Source of the DNA: Proteromonas lacertae
Taxonomy: Eukaryota; Sar; Bigyra; Opalinata; Proteromonadidae
DNA: 64,000 nt
NCBI GenBank assembly: GCA_002245135.1
Contig: NGBS01001160.1
Span: 800,526-864,525 of the forward strand
Direction: 5' to 3'
Each line of letters begins with the position of its first letter. Positions within the stretch are counted from its first letter, which is position 1. The position numbers were made by a program, and so were the translations under genes. Positions 49,901 to 59,432 of the stretch are shown piece by piece. The notes beneath the pieces are model-generated. The model was given only the letters and a program-made list of their open reading frames with translations. It had not been told where the DNA came from and ran no database searches.

Positions 49901-50182
49901 CCCTAAACAAACAATAATTACAGTACATATACAGCCACTTGTCTCTGTGGAGATGAAAATGTATAAACACCAGTAGACATCATATATGGAGTTTGTGGAG
50001 ATTGTATTGATTTACCAGAAAAAGAAGAACTTGGATTTTGTCTAATTGGACTTTTCTTTTGTCCTCCTAAAGAATGCTAAATGAGATAAATAAGACAAAA
50101 TTAATACAACATATGTCATCCTATATGGCTGCTCATCTACACAAATAAACTAGATTAATATACTTGATGAAGAATAAGACAT
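46966..50182 (-). CDS. Long coiled-coil protein, copy 2 of a tandem pair
   Basis: About 1,040 residues. The N-terminus is built from short exons starting MSYSSSNEQPYRMTY, followed by a Ser/Pro-rich basic region (GGQKKSPIRQNPSSSFSGKS; STPQPPKHKSYEPPLSERKF). Then one uninterrupted coiled coil runs from 49770 to the end (for example KLNEEIARLKREIENKVNEI). The conserved non-coiled module is ILSSLDRLCQYCQCEFPTPP followed by IANTLKEIVPKVKQ, at about 48610-48760, matching the left neighbour. The shared module, order, strand and similar N-termini indicate a tandem duplication with strong divergence. Introns near 49903-49932, 50076-50109 and 50137-50163. Confidence 0.75.
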
Positions 50183-50280
50183 TTCTAACGAATTACTTAT
50201 CTTTCGAGTGTTTTATTATATGTATTGTAGAATTAAAATAAGTTGTAGCTTTTGAATAAAGAAAAAAAACTGTAGTAATA

Positions 50281-50300
50281 TCAAGCCTAATAATCAAGCT
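50281..50300 (+). promoter_or_regulatory. TCAAGCC / TCAAGCT direct pair
   Basis: TCAAGCC at 50281-50287 and TCAAGCT at 50294-50300, 13 bp apart, lie about 100 bp upstream of the 4,6-dehydratase start and between two divergent genes. Confidence 0.35.
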
Positions 50301-50398
50301 TTTTGACGAATTTAAGAATATGATAGAAACGAAGAGTTGTTCAGAAGATTTCTTCGTTGCCCAATCATCTGCAGAATTTTCTTCTTCATTTTGCAGAA

Positions 50399-51504
50399 AT
50401 GGATTACAAACCAAAGAACATACTTGTTACTGGTGGAGCTGGATTTATGTATATATTATATTAATTCTATTTATTCATAGAGCATCCAATTTGGTAGTTA
50501 AATTTGTGAAGAAATACCCAGATTACAAGATCGTCAATTTTGATAAATTAGATTATTGCTCTTCTTTAAAAAACTTGGATGAAATTAAAGATGCTCCAAA
50601 TTATAAGTTTGTTCATGGTAATATTCTTTCTGCAGATTTGGTAAGGCATATCTTACTTTCTGAAGATATTGATACTGTAATGCATTTCGCTGCTCAATCT
50701 CACGTGGATAATTCATTCGGAAATTCAATATTGTTCACTGAAAACAACGTAATGGGAACTCATGTCTTATTAGAAGCAGTAAAGAACTATGGTCAATTGA
50801 AAAGATTCATTCATGTCTCTACTGATGAAGTATATGGTGAACAAACATTAGATCAAGATGGAATGATTGAAACAAGTGTATTAGAACCAACAAATCCCTA
50901 TGCTGCCACAAAAGCAAGTGCTGAATTTATTGCTAAATCATATTATAGATCATTCCAACTTCCAATTATTATTACAAGAGGTAATAATGTATATGGTCCA
51001 AGACAATATCCAGAGAAAGTTATACCAAAATTCTACAATCAATTAGTAAGAGGAAAGCCATGTACAATTCATGGAGATGGTAAGAATATGAGAAACTTCT
51101 TGTATGTTGATGATGTAGTTGATGCATTTGATACTGTATTACATCGTGGTATTACTGGTCAAGTGTATAATATCGGTGGAAATAAAGAGAATGAAATATC
51201 AAATTTAGAAGTTGCACAAAGATTGATAAAGTTGTTAGAATTGGAAAGTAATGATGGAAATAATAACGAATTGATTCAATTTGTGGAGAATAGGCCATTT
51301 AATGATTTAAGATATAGCATTGATTCTAGTAAACTTCATGCATTAGGATGGTATCCAAAAATTAATTTTGATGAAGGATTGAGAAGAACTGTTGATTGGT
51401 ATAAGTTATATTCAGATAATTGGAGTAATGTTGAAAATGCATTGAAAGCTCATCCTAATTCATTAGTTAGAAGTGAATCAACTGAAACACACATTACTTA
51501 TTAA
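50399..51504 (+). CDS. NDP-glucose 4,6-dehydratase (RmlB/RHM-like)
   Basis: A short-chain dehydrogenase making the 4-keto-6-deoxy sugar nucleotide that leads to rhamnose or related deoxysugars. Start at 50399 (MDYKPKNILVTGGAGF). A 32-nt intron at 50450-50481 completes the Rossmann motif TGGAGFIASNL. Other family marks: DYCSSLKNL, MHFAAQSHVDNSFGNS, HVSTDEVYGE (catalytic Asp-Glu), NPYAATKASAE (Tyr-x3-Lys), TRGNNVYGPRQYPEKVIPKF and RNFLYVDDVVDAF. Length (about 355 residues) fits. NDP type (dTDP or UDP) is not decidable from motifs. With the UDP-galactopyranose mutase it points to unusual surface sugars. Stop is TAA. Confidence 0.92.
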
Positions 51505-51863
51505 CATAGAATGATGTGTAGGTAAGAAGATTTGATTTTAAGATTTTTTTTTTTCTGATGATTTTTATTGTTTTATAATTACTAGTGAATATTAAAATTT
51601 CATCTTCATAACATTTCAATAAAATGAACTTCTTAAGTGAATAGTATACGTAAACATGTTAAGAAATTTTCTAAGAATTTAGTTAAATTGTAACGAGACT
51701 TTCATTTTATATACAATATGTTATGTGATTGACCTGATAAACTATAAATATTAAGTATTCTCTCAACATCACTCTTCAATATATGTAGGATGATGGTGTA
51801 AATACAATCAAGGAGTGATTATTTTAAATTAGAAAATTATTTTGATAATTCTTTCTTTTCTTC
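51505..51863. other. Intergenic spacer, 359 bp
   Basis: Between two convergent genes. AT-rich, with a T-run at about 51546-51554 that may mark transcript ends. No coding frame, tRNA or repeat seen. Confidence 0.4.
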
Positions 51864-52154
51864 TTATGAAAATCCATCTACTATAATTGTTTCAATTTCT
51901 GAAAATGTTTCTAAAAATGATTTCAATATTGTTTTATCTATGTTCTCTTTTAATGTTATTGATAATTCATTTAAATACTCAAATGTGTCTATGTTTTCTT
52001 TCATCAATTCTAATCCAGCTTCATTTAATTCATTTCCTGATAGGTATATTCTTATTTTCTTATATCCTTTTAGTTTTTCTATTATCATTTTCAATCCTTT
52101 TTCACTCATTCCATTATCTAATCAAAATAACAAATTTGTATTAATACTCGACAT
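51864..52154 (-). CDS. Small leucine-rich-repeat protein
   Basis: The ATG at 52154 and a 29-nt intron join MS to NNGMSEKGLKMIIEKLKGYK, then KKIRIYLSGNELNEAGLELM and FEYLNELSITLKENIDKT. Spacing and the GNELNEAG motif match ribonuclease-inhibitor-type LRRs, like the C-terminal part of the kinase-LRR gene at 12705-14436. At about 87 residues it is too short to fold as a complete LRR solenoid, so it may be a fragment of a larger gene. It sits immediately left of the repeat-rich accessory region. Confidence 0.5.
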
Positions 52155-52273
52155 ATTATATCTTTTCCTTCTTCTCCCTTACCACTAGTATATATTCCAC
52201 ATATGGATAGAAGAAGGTAAAATCTAATTATCCACAAGATATTTACGATTAAAAGAAATACGTTCTTCTATCC

Positions 52274-52908
52274 TGTTGTGCTCCGTTTGTCATAGTTGGC
52301 CGTTTGTCTACCAGACACTTTTAAAACAAACTAAATGTATATTCTTACTTGTCATGATGAAAAATTGTTACTTTTATACTTACTTTGTTATATGACCTAC
52401 ATCTGCAGTATACTTTTTTGTTAATATAAATAGTTTGAATATTTGCGCCTTTTGTTTTCTAGAAATTTTTGAAGCAAACTAAATGCATATTTAGCTAATA
52501 TAGACTAAAATCTATTAGCTGAAATGATTAGAATATAATAATTATTAAATCTTTCTATATAAAAAAGAAATGTAAAAATAGGCTTGAGTGAGGCTTGATT
52601 CTATATTTTCTTTTTTCATTTTATATGCCTTATGATCAACATTAAGTTGTTCTAATCATTTCAGCTGATTTATTTTAGTTTATATTAGCTAAATATGAAT
52701 TTAGTTTGCTTCAAAAATTCTAGAAAACAAACGGCGCATATATTCAAACTATTTATATTAACAAAAAAGTTTACTGCAGAGGTAGGTCATATAACAAAGT
52801 AAGTATAAAAGTAACAATTTTTCATCAAGACAAGTAAGAATATACATTTAGTTTGTTTTAAAAGTGTCTGGTAGACAAACGACCAACTATGACAAACGGC
52901 GCACAACA
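52274..52908. repeat. 635-bp palindromic repeat (MITE-like), arms about 259 bp
   Basis: The left arm (52274-52532) and right arm (52651-52908) are near-perfect reverse complements. They start TGTTGTGC and end GCACAACA, with only scattered substitutions and single-base gaps. The centre (about 118 bp) contains two GGCTTGA words. Inside each arm the word CGTTTGT recurs at spacing of tens of bases. The right-arm segment is repeated at 55819-55936. This structure fits a non-autonomous fold-back DNA transposon. I see no clear target-site duplication. Confidence 0.85.
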
Positions 52909-52988
52909 TATGTGAAAAGTCTTATTTATGTTTGTGCTTTCATCAATATAAAAAATAGGATTTAAATTCAAACCTATCAAGCTTTCAA

Positions 52989-53113
52989 ATGCTTTTTTTA
53001 ATGTCGGATATTGACAATTTATTTACTATTGGAATAGATTTTGGAGGAAATTACTATGCTATTACAGGTTATGATAATAGAATTAAGCCAATAGTTCAAA
53101 AAATCATAGAATA
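52989..53113 (+). pseudogene. Truncated Hsp70-like N-terminus
   Basis: The frame from 52989 contains NLFTIGIDFGGNYYAITGY, matching the phosphate-1 loop of the Hsp70 ATPase domain (IGIDFGTT...), followed by DNRIKPIVQ. The usual GTT reads GGN. The similarity stops at about 53110, where base composition changes abruptly, and the rest of an Hsp70 is not found nearby. Probably a gene start cut off by insertion of the following GC-richer DNA. Confidence 0.45.
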
Positions 53114-53820
53114 TTATATAGTATATAAATGGGACTGTGACACAATGTGCCAGTGTCCCATTTTCGTAAGCTGCCTACGGGATTCATCCTACGAGGTCTA
53201 CATCCTACGGGATGATCTCTTGCAATCAGCAACTTCAAGGATGAAGACGATGATGATGTTCCTTTCAATGCTGAGATCATGGATCTGGATACTTACTTTT
53301 ATTACTTACCTTTATTATAAACGATGTTGTTTGAATGAGTTCCTGGATGCCCTTTACAATTGCGTGTCGGAGGAGATCACCTTGAATGAAGACGCTAAGT
53401 ACGTGATCTTTAACCAGAAGGAAGACAACCAGGATCTTCCTGATGAGTTCATCAAGATGTACCTCATCTTCATGAAGCAACAGATAAGGAATCTAAGAGT
53501 GGTGATGACTGTGTATATTTTGAAAACTTTGTGCCAAGTTCCATCTCAGTGTTGTCCTTGGAGGAGATCATTTACAACAAACAATAAACAAAGACTAAGT
53601 GTTTACTTCTTTAAGTGGATGTGGAAGGATCTCCTCCATCTATGGTGCCTATGAGCTTCTCACCATCAGCAGCTTGGCCAACTTCTAGTTGAATCCCCTT
53701 CTTAAGGATTCTTTATCATGTACTTGGTCGTATATTGATAGAACATTGACGGCAAAGTCATCTTCCCAGGAGTTATTGCCATCTAAGTAACAATTTTGTA
53801 ACCAGATCAACATAATACAA
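53114..53820 (+). pseudogene. GC-richer fragment, broken coding sequence
   Basis: Composition is sharply GC-richer than the flanks. A protein-like stretch at about 53330-53510 reads LNEFLDALYNCVSEEITLNE and FIKMYLIFMKQQIRNLR, after which the frame breaks. Near the left edge are short repeats of CATCCTACG (53186, 53207) and an imperfect hairpin beginning TGGGAC and ending GTCCCA (53131-53161). The style resembles the island at 55.9-60.6 kb, so it may be another piece of the same foreign element. No family recognised. Confidence 0.4.
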
Positions 53821-53989
53821 ATAAGTTGTATATAAAATTATACAATAAGGAATATCCATTTTGTTTGTCTTTAATTATTCCATCAACATTCCAAGATTTT
53901 GCAAGATGTTATATTACTTTAATAATAAGTGTTTGTTTATCAGTAATGCTGAACAAAGCATTTTTTAAAGAACTGTTTAAAAAACCATT

Positions 53990-55509
53990 GTCATATGCAT
54001 CTACAATTAGTTTCAATATTTGAATTTTTGCAGTTTTTATTTATTGATAGCTCGCTGAATATAGTATTTTGTTTATTTCCTTTTAACCCTTTAGCTATAT
54101 ATTTTAATGAATTAAAAAGATCAAATGGTGTGATTAACCTATTTTGATTCACTGCTAAGACTGAATGTTGATGTGAGTTATAAAGTTTCTTATTAGCTAT
54201 CTATTGATATACTCAGCATAAAAGTTTATACTATAATTAAAGGAGGAAAAGAATTTTCATTTTCGTTGAAAAATTTTCCAAAATGTATACCATGATCACC
54301 TGTAATAATTGTTATAATATTTTTCAATGCATTAGATTCTAAACTGTATTATAAAATATACTATTTAAATCAGAAAGATAATTATTTAATTTTCTATCAA
54401 TTCCGGCTACTGATAATTGATTTGCCTATCAATTGAAGTATTATATTATACATCATGAGTTTCAGAAAATGAAGCATATGTAAAGGTTGATATATTGTGA
54501 TTATTATAATATATTTGTGACTCTTTCATATAGTCAAAAAACATGTAGGAAATTCTTTTTCCATTAACACATCTTGGTCCTGTTCCATATACTCCGCTTT
54601 TATTATAACTAATGTTATAAATAAGTATACTGATTAATTGAAGAATGGCAGGCTATATTTATATTATGATCAGCTCCTGGTTTTTCTGGTATTCCATAAT
54701 AATTCAAATTCTTATCACAAAAACCAGCTAAAGATATAGTCTTATAACCATTATCATTAAAATAATTAAATAATGACTTTCTCTAATCAAATATATATGT
54801 TAATCTATTTTTGTACTATTTTTGCTTTACGATTATATTTTATTCCATAAAATAAGGGAACATAATTAGGAGCTGAATTAAGGCCAACTGTATGATATCT
54901 TAGCATGTCATATATGTAGTATTCTTTAGACATTGATAAGAGAAATTTTTGAGTGTTTTTAAACTGGTAATTAAATGATATTCTTGACATTCCATCAAAT
55001 AATAATAGATTGACTGATATTTTTTTAACTTTATTACAATTATATGCTTTATGTGGTATAAAATGTAATATAATGTAATTATGTATATATGATTCATAAT
55101 ATTGAATTTCATAATTGAATGTATGTTTTAATTCCTATTCTATTAGAAATGTATATACATTAGAGTAATTATAAAAAAATCTAAAATTATTAACATATAT
55201 TCCATATGTTGATGTATTAAACAAGAATATTTTGTAACTAACATTTTTATTATTTGATTTTAATGTTCTTTTTTTGTTTTTACATATAAATGGCTTATTT
55301 AAAGGATATGTTACATATCTTCGATATGAACAATTAATTTTACATAGTTTAATATTAATTTCATATTTAGTTGATGGATTCCAACTGTAACATAAAGTAT
55401 TAACTATAGATATATACTTCTTTATGTTATAATATATATAATTGTATGATAATGTTATAACAATAATAATAGTATTAAAAACAAAAATTATATATTTAAA
55501 TTTAAACAT
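53990..55509 (-). pseudogene. DUF229-like alkaline-phosphatase-fold protein, probably degraded
   Basis: DUF229 proteins are membrane-anchored members of the sulfatase/phosphatase superfamily. Seen: an N-terminal anchor (KYIIFVFNTIIIVITLSY), YPLNKPFICKNKKR, then after a 24-nt intron (which removes an in-frame TAG) LLLFDGMSRISFNYQFKNTQ, DMLRYHTVGLNSAPNYVPLF, GYKTISLAGFCDKNLNYYGI, RCVNGKRISYMFFDYMKES, IITGDHGIHFGKFF and a Cys-rich end. All are family landmarks in order. Four introns join cleanly, but near 54350 and 54210 frames fail without a lesion. It may be functional if those are assembly errors; otherwise it is a recent pseudogene. Confidence 0.65.
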
Positions 55510-55818
55510 CTAGTGTAGTTAATTTTTACTAATTGCCTTTAAAGCATTTCTAATTGTTATATATATTATGTATAAACATAAAAAAATAAAATTAAGCATA
55601 TTTTTTTAGGTGATGAGTAAATTTACTTACATAGAACATAAAAAATATATGGGTATCTAGCCAGTGTTATTCTTATGAATAATATATAACCAAACTCTAA
55701 AAATTCACAAATAATCATTTAAAAATAATCAAAAAATAAAAACAAAATCACCTAAAAAACAATAAGGGTTATAGATCCTATTGTCCAAAATAAGATCAAC
55801 GGATCTAATCAGCTGATC
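55510..55818. other. AT-rich spacer before repeat
   Basis: No coding frame. Very AT-rich spacer holding the upstream region of the DUF229-like gene. Near 55808 a TCTAATCAGCTGAT-like stretch resembles an internal part of the palindromic repeat, suggesting a deletion-derived copy starts there. Confidence 0.35.
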
Positions 55819-55936
55819 TATAACAAAGTAAGTATAAAAGTAACAATTTTTCATCAAGACAAGTAAGAATATACATTTAGTTTGTTTTAAAAGTGTCTGG
55901 TAGACAAACGGCCAACTATGGCAAATGGCGCACAAT
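55819..55936 (+). repeat. Partial copy of the palindromic repeat (right arm)
   Basis: Matches 52791-52908 almost base for base in the same orientation, from ATAACAAAGTAAG to the GGCGCACAA end. It therefore forms a 118-bp direct repeat about 3 kb apart flanking the Hsp70 fragment, GC-rich fragment and DUF229 gene. It directly abuts the left edge of the large GC-richer island. Confidence 0.8.
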
Positions 55937-56074
55937 ATATATTGTTGAACCCAACTGTAAGGTAATGTTGTATCTAAGATAACTGGATTCTTTGCATTGT
56001 TATCCATTAAAAAATTATTGCTTTCAGGACATATCTTCAGGTAGCATTGTATTGCTTCATAATTAATATTTCTA

Positions 56075-56395
56075 TTAATGTTGTTGTTTACTTCCTCGGG
56101 CTGTTCTCTTCCTTGTAAGTCTCTTAGGCGTAGATGGTGGCGTACTTAAAGGTTCATCGTTAATGTAGTCTGGAGCAATGGTTGCTAATAAGCTTAAGTT
56201 ATCCACAATGGCTTTGATGAGTTCTTCCCGGAGTGTTGCTTTACCTTGCTCTGTAATCATCGGTGATGATATCCTTATGGTTCTACAACTAGCTCCTTGT
56301 TTCTTTACTCGGAGCTTCTTACCCTCCTTGGATGACTTATCAATGCTAGAGTTGGTTGATGATGATGATCTGCGTGATGACTTCCTGGGACTCAT
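56075..56395 (-). CDS. Small basic Ser-rich protein of the island
   Basis: The ATG at 56395 gives a 106-residue protein, MSPRKSSRRSSSSTNSS then KKLRVKKQGASCRTIRISSP and a helical centre (ATLREELIKAIVDNLSLLA), with a basic Thr/Arg-rich tail (PSTPKRLTRKRTARGSKQQ). The ends look like nuclear-localisation or nucleic-acid-binding tails. The stop here is TAA followed by TAG. Unknown family. Confidence 0.45.
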   Translation of the reverse strand: MSPRKSSRRSSSSTNSSIDKSSKEGKKLRVKKQGASCRTIRISSPMITEQGKATLREELIKAIVDNLSLLATIAPDYINDEPLSTPPSTPKRLTRKRTARGSKQQH

Positions 56396-56549
56396 AGACT
56401 TTGTCGGGATCGTTTGGAAAATTGCAACTTGATGAATTCTCGGTCTTAAGCAATCGTCTATAAATGATTTTACTTATGTAAAATTGATCCCAATAAGATA
56501 GAAGGTGATGATAAAGCAAGTGAATTATCAAGGGACGTTGTTAAGCTAG

Positions 56550-56902
56550 TTAGAGTCTTCGTCTCTTACCACCCTTGGACTTTGAAACAACGCGTTCCTC
56601 CAAGGTACCTTCAGCATCCATCAGATCAGCTTTTAAATCTCTTGCTAACCACTTGGCTTCTGTGTATAGACGATGAAGATCATCTAGGAGATGAAGTTAT
56701 CGGGACCTGATTCAAAATAGTTAATGTTGTTAGCTACCCTTTAATGGTAGTAGTTCTGGAGGTCACTTGCAAAGCCTGCAATCTGGATCCATGGAAGATT
56801 CAAGTGAATTGATTTCAAGGAGTCATCGTCAGGTTCATTGTTAAAGGGATCATCGACCTAGTAGATCTCTTCATCACTCTCCTGGGTAAGTTTCTTAGGC
56901 AT
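56550..56902 (-). pseudogene. Broken island gene, minus strand
   Basis: From ATG 56902 the frame reads MPKKLTQESDEEIY, stops at TAG, continues in frame as VDDPFNNEPDDDSLKSIHLN and WIQIAGFASDLQNYYH, then meets TAA. A second, shifted frame gives LLDDLHRLYTEAKWLARDLK, DLMDAEGTLEERVVSK and KGGKRRRL before TAA. The coherent stretches suggest one acidic-then-basic protein interrupted by stops and a frameshift. A splice solution was sought and not found. Confidence 0.4.
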
Positions 56903-56955
56903 TGTAATCACTTGGGTTATTTCAATAGGAAAAGTTGAACTACTCCCTTCATTGA

Positions 56956-58375
56956 ATGAATTCCTGGAAGAGCATGATTCCCATCAATAGCTCATCGATA
57001 AAGATGACAGTCCCTACCATGCAATCCTCGGAGAAGACATTACCTGAGATCTCCAAGGACTTAGCTATCGACTATCAACATTACCCAGTCCTTACTCCTC
57101 CAATCTATCGATGCACTCCTTTCGTTTGTGGATGCCGAGATTTAACAAAGCTTCGGAGGTACGACTACCCATCTATATTCTAGTACCGAGATCTGCACAA
57201 AGGTTATGCTTTACGATTCTTATGGGACCTCAAGATTGAAGTATAAGTATTTAACTCAAGGAAGTTCAATGAGACTGTGAGTGATGGAATCTGCCTGGAT
57301 GTTCCAGCAGGTTGTAATCGTCAGCACCCGTTCTATCTCTTGATGAAGGATAGTAGAAGACAACTAGGTTCATTGAAAGCAAAGTTCTTTACCGAGACCG
57401 GAGAGCTCAAGGCTTCAACAACAACAACAACTTCATCCTCTGGTGATCAAGTAAAGGTAACATCGTGGTACTTTGGAGTATCAGTGAATCTAAAGTACCC
57501 TGATCACTATAAGCTTTGGCTCAACAATCAAGGAGACGTCAATCGATCGGTTTATAAGCAATCGCTTACCTCGGGCTATTGTAAGGATGGAGACATGATG
57601 ATCATCTATCCCGAGAAAGTCTGTGAACTCATCGATGAAGTAAGTGAGAGTAAGCAAAGGAATAAACACGTCCACGTGAATGTGAAGAAGGTGGATGAGA
57701 AAACAAGGAGCAAGATTCAAATGAAGTTGGATCAAGATTTAAAGGAGATAGAGAAGTCCCGGAGGAGCATTGAGGCACTCAATAAATCCTCCGAGGATTT
57801 GTTTATCAATGGTAAACAAAAGTACAGTAAGGTAATTTATCAAGGAGTGGAATACAACTCTATGGATGTAAGTGGCTCTGACGATGACCAAGACTCTCAT
57901 AGGAAAGGCAAGTATTGCACTATCGATTTGGATGCTACGATAATGATCTTTAAGTTTAACAAGGATGGGAGCATGAGTGAAAGAACACTAAGTCCCGAGG
58001 AGATCTTTAACCGAGAAGCTCATCGTCTTACTCCTGATCAACGAGAACAACTCAAGAGATGCCGTCAGCTCACATTCAGGGTCAAGAGAAAGTACGTAAA
58101 GCATCAGGCTGTAGATTCATCAGATCGAAGAAGTCATCATCATCATCATCATCGACATCCCCAGAGGAAGTACGTAAAGCTATTATCAAATTTCTTGCCT
58201 ACTCCAGGAACTTAATCTCAATTCATCAACCCGATAAGAGACTCTTACCAATCTACCCGAGAGTGTGTATTCATAAGGCTGATCGTGGAATCCAATAAGG
58301 TAATGAATGGACTATTCTAGTCAAGGAAGTTCAAGAGAAGCTATCGGAGTGTGAACAACTAGCTCTGGGAGTGAC
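56956..58375 (+). pseudogene. Island gene, plus strand, upstream part, broken
   Basis: The longest clean section (57277-58215) reads SDGICLDVPAGCNRQHPFYL, KVTSWYFGVSVNLKYPDHYK, SGYCKDGDMMIIYPEKVCEL and EEIFNREAHRLTPDQREQLK, ending in a His/Arg-rich run. Upstream the same frame is crossed by TAG (57181) and TAA (57244), while a different frame looks protein-like (SLLLQSIDALLSFVDAEI). After 58130 a third frame seems better (FLAYSRNLISIHQPDKRLLP; GNEWTILVKEVQEKLSECEQ). Several one-base shifts would be needed for one protein, so I call it degraded. No family recognised. Confidence 0.4.
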
Positions 58376-59345
58376 TTGGAAGTTCACAGCTCAGTAAGGA
58401 TATTACTCAAGGTAGTTCATCAGTCAGTGATCAAAGCTAAGGAAGTGTTAAGAACTTGCCTTCATCGCATTACCGACTGTGAGTTGAAGGACCATGAGAT
58501 CGTAGAGAAGAGCATTTACCAGAGTCGGGCATGTCTATTCCTATACTCCATGGAAGGAATGATATCAGCAGAGTACACGATGGGAAAGTGTAAGTCTGAG
58601 ATCTACTATCCAGTCTATAAGAAAGCTGCTAGTCTAAGACTTAAGTTCCATTGCTTGATGGTTAATGCGGTCTCGTGGATGACAACCTGGCTGGACCCTT
58701 ACAATCTCTTTGGTAAAGCACTATGAGTACATCAGCACTATCAAGAACGGAGCCTGCCAGATCAACACTTACTTTAATGCTGTGGAGGAGGACTACTTTG
58801 CTGATCGAGAGTTAACAAGAAGCCTCTTGAGAGATGTTAACATCTCCGACAATGAGGTCGATCACTTGCTAGAGCAGTTCTATACTATGAAGGAGAAGTG
58901 CGATAGACTAGATAACAAAGTCATTGCTGAACTGTACTACTATGAGGATGATATCGTTAAGCTTCAAGAGAAGTTCAAAGAGATCGTCCAGATAATGGAG
59001 GAGTGTCTACTCCATACTTACTGTTGGTTGATGATGTTCAAGAAGGAGACACCGCAAGAAGCTCCTCAAGTGAAGGACAAGGACCAGGAAGAAGTTACTA
59101 AAGTAATCACTTACACAAGTGTCTTGAGTAATAGGAAGAGTCGTCGTAAAGCAAAGAAACAAGATACTACTGTTGCCTCGGAGGCAACAATAGTATCCTC
59201 AAGGAAGAGATGGTACTATCAAGAGTCAAGGATCGATTACATCTTACACCTTCAAGGAGCTCTTATCGAGACTAGGAAGTACGTCTCCCAGCTGATCATC
59301 GACTCCGAGGAGCACCTTCTCAACTGGTGGGAACAAGATAATTGA
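58376..59345 (+). pseudogene. Island gene, plus strand, downstream part, two overlapping frames
   Basis: Frame one (to TGA at 58724-58726) reads SVIKAKEVLRTCLHRITDC, MGKCKSEIYYPVYKKAASLR and VSWMTTWLDPYNLFGKAL. Frame two (58710 to TGA 59343-59345) reads HYEYISTIKNGACQINTYFN, LEQFYTMKEKCDRLDNKVIA, ECLLHTYCWLMMFKKE and LNWWEQDN. They overlap by 17 bases and neither begins with a convincing ATG, so one helical protein split by a shift is likely. A basic patch (NRKSRRKAKKQ) lies in the second. Function unknown. Confidence 0.4.
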
Positions 59346-59432
59346 AGCTTTACTTAAACAGTATTTTTGATTATGAAGCTAGTGTTTAGGGATTCCTAGA
59401 AACAACAACAAGAGTAAGCAAAGTAAAGGGAA

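Noticed and set aside
53826-54023. Plus-strand frame of 65 residues beside the DUF229 gene
   Set aside because: Antisense to a protein-like minus-strand stretch; no start context or family.
56550-58375. TAA and TAG as sense (Gln) codons in the island
   Set aside because: Some good frames there are crossed by TAA/TAG and end at TGA, but the cleanest island frames (241, 312 and 211 residues) contain many CAA/CAG codons and no TAA/TAG, and one-base shifts are also needed. Decay explains both better than a changed code.
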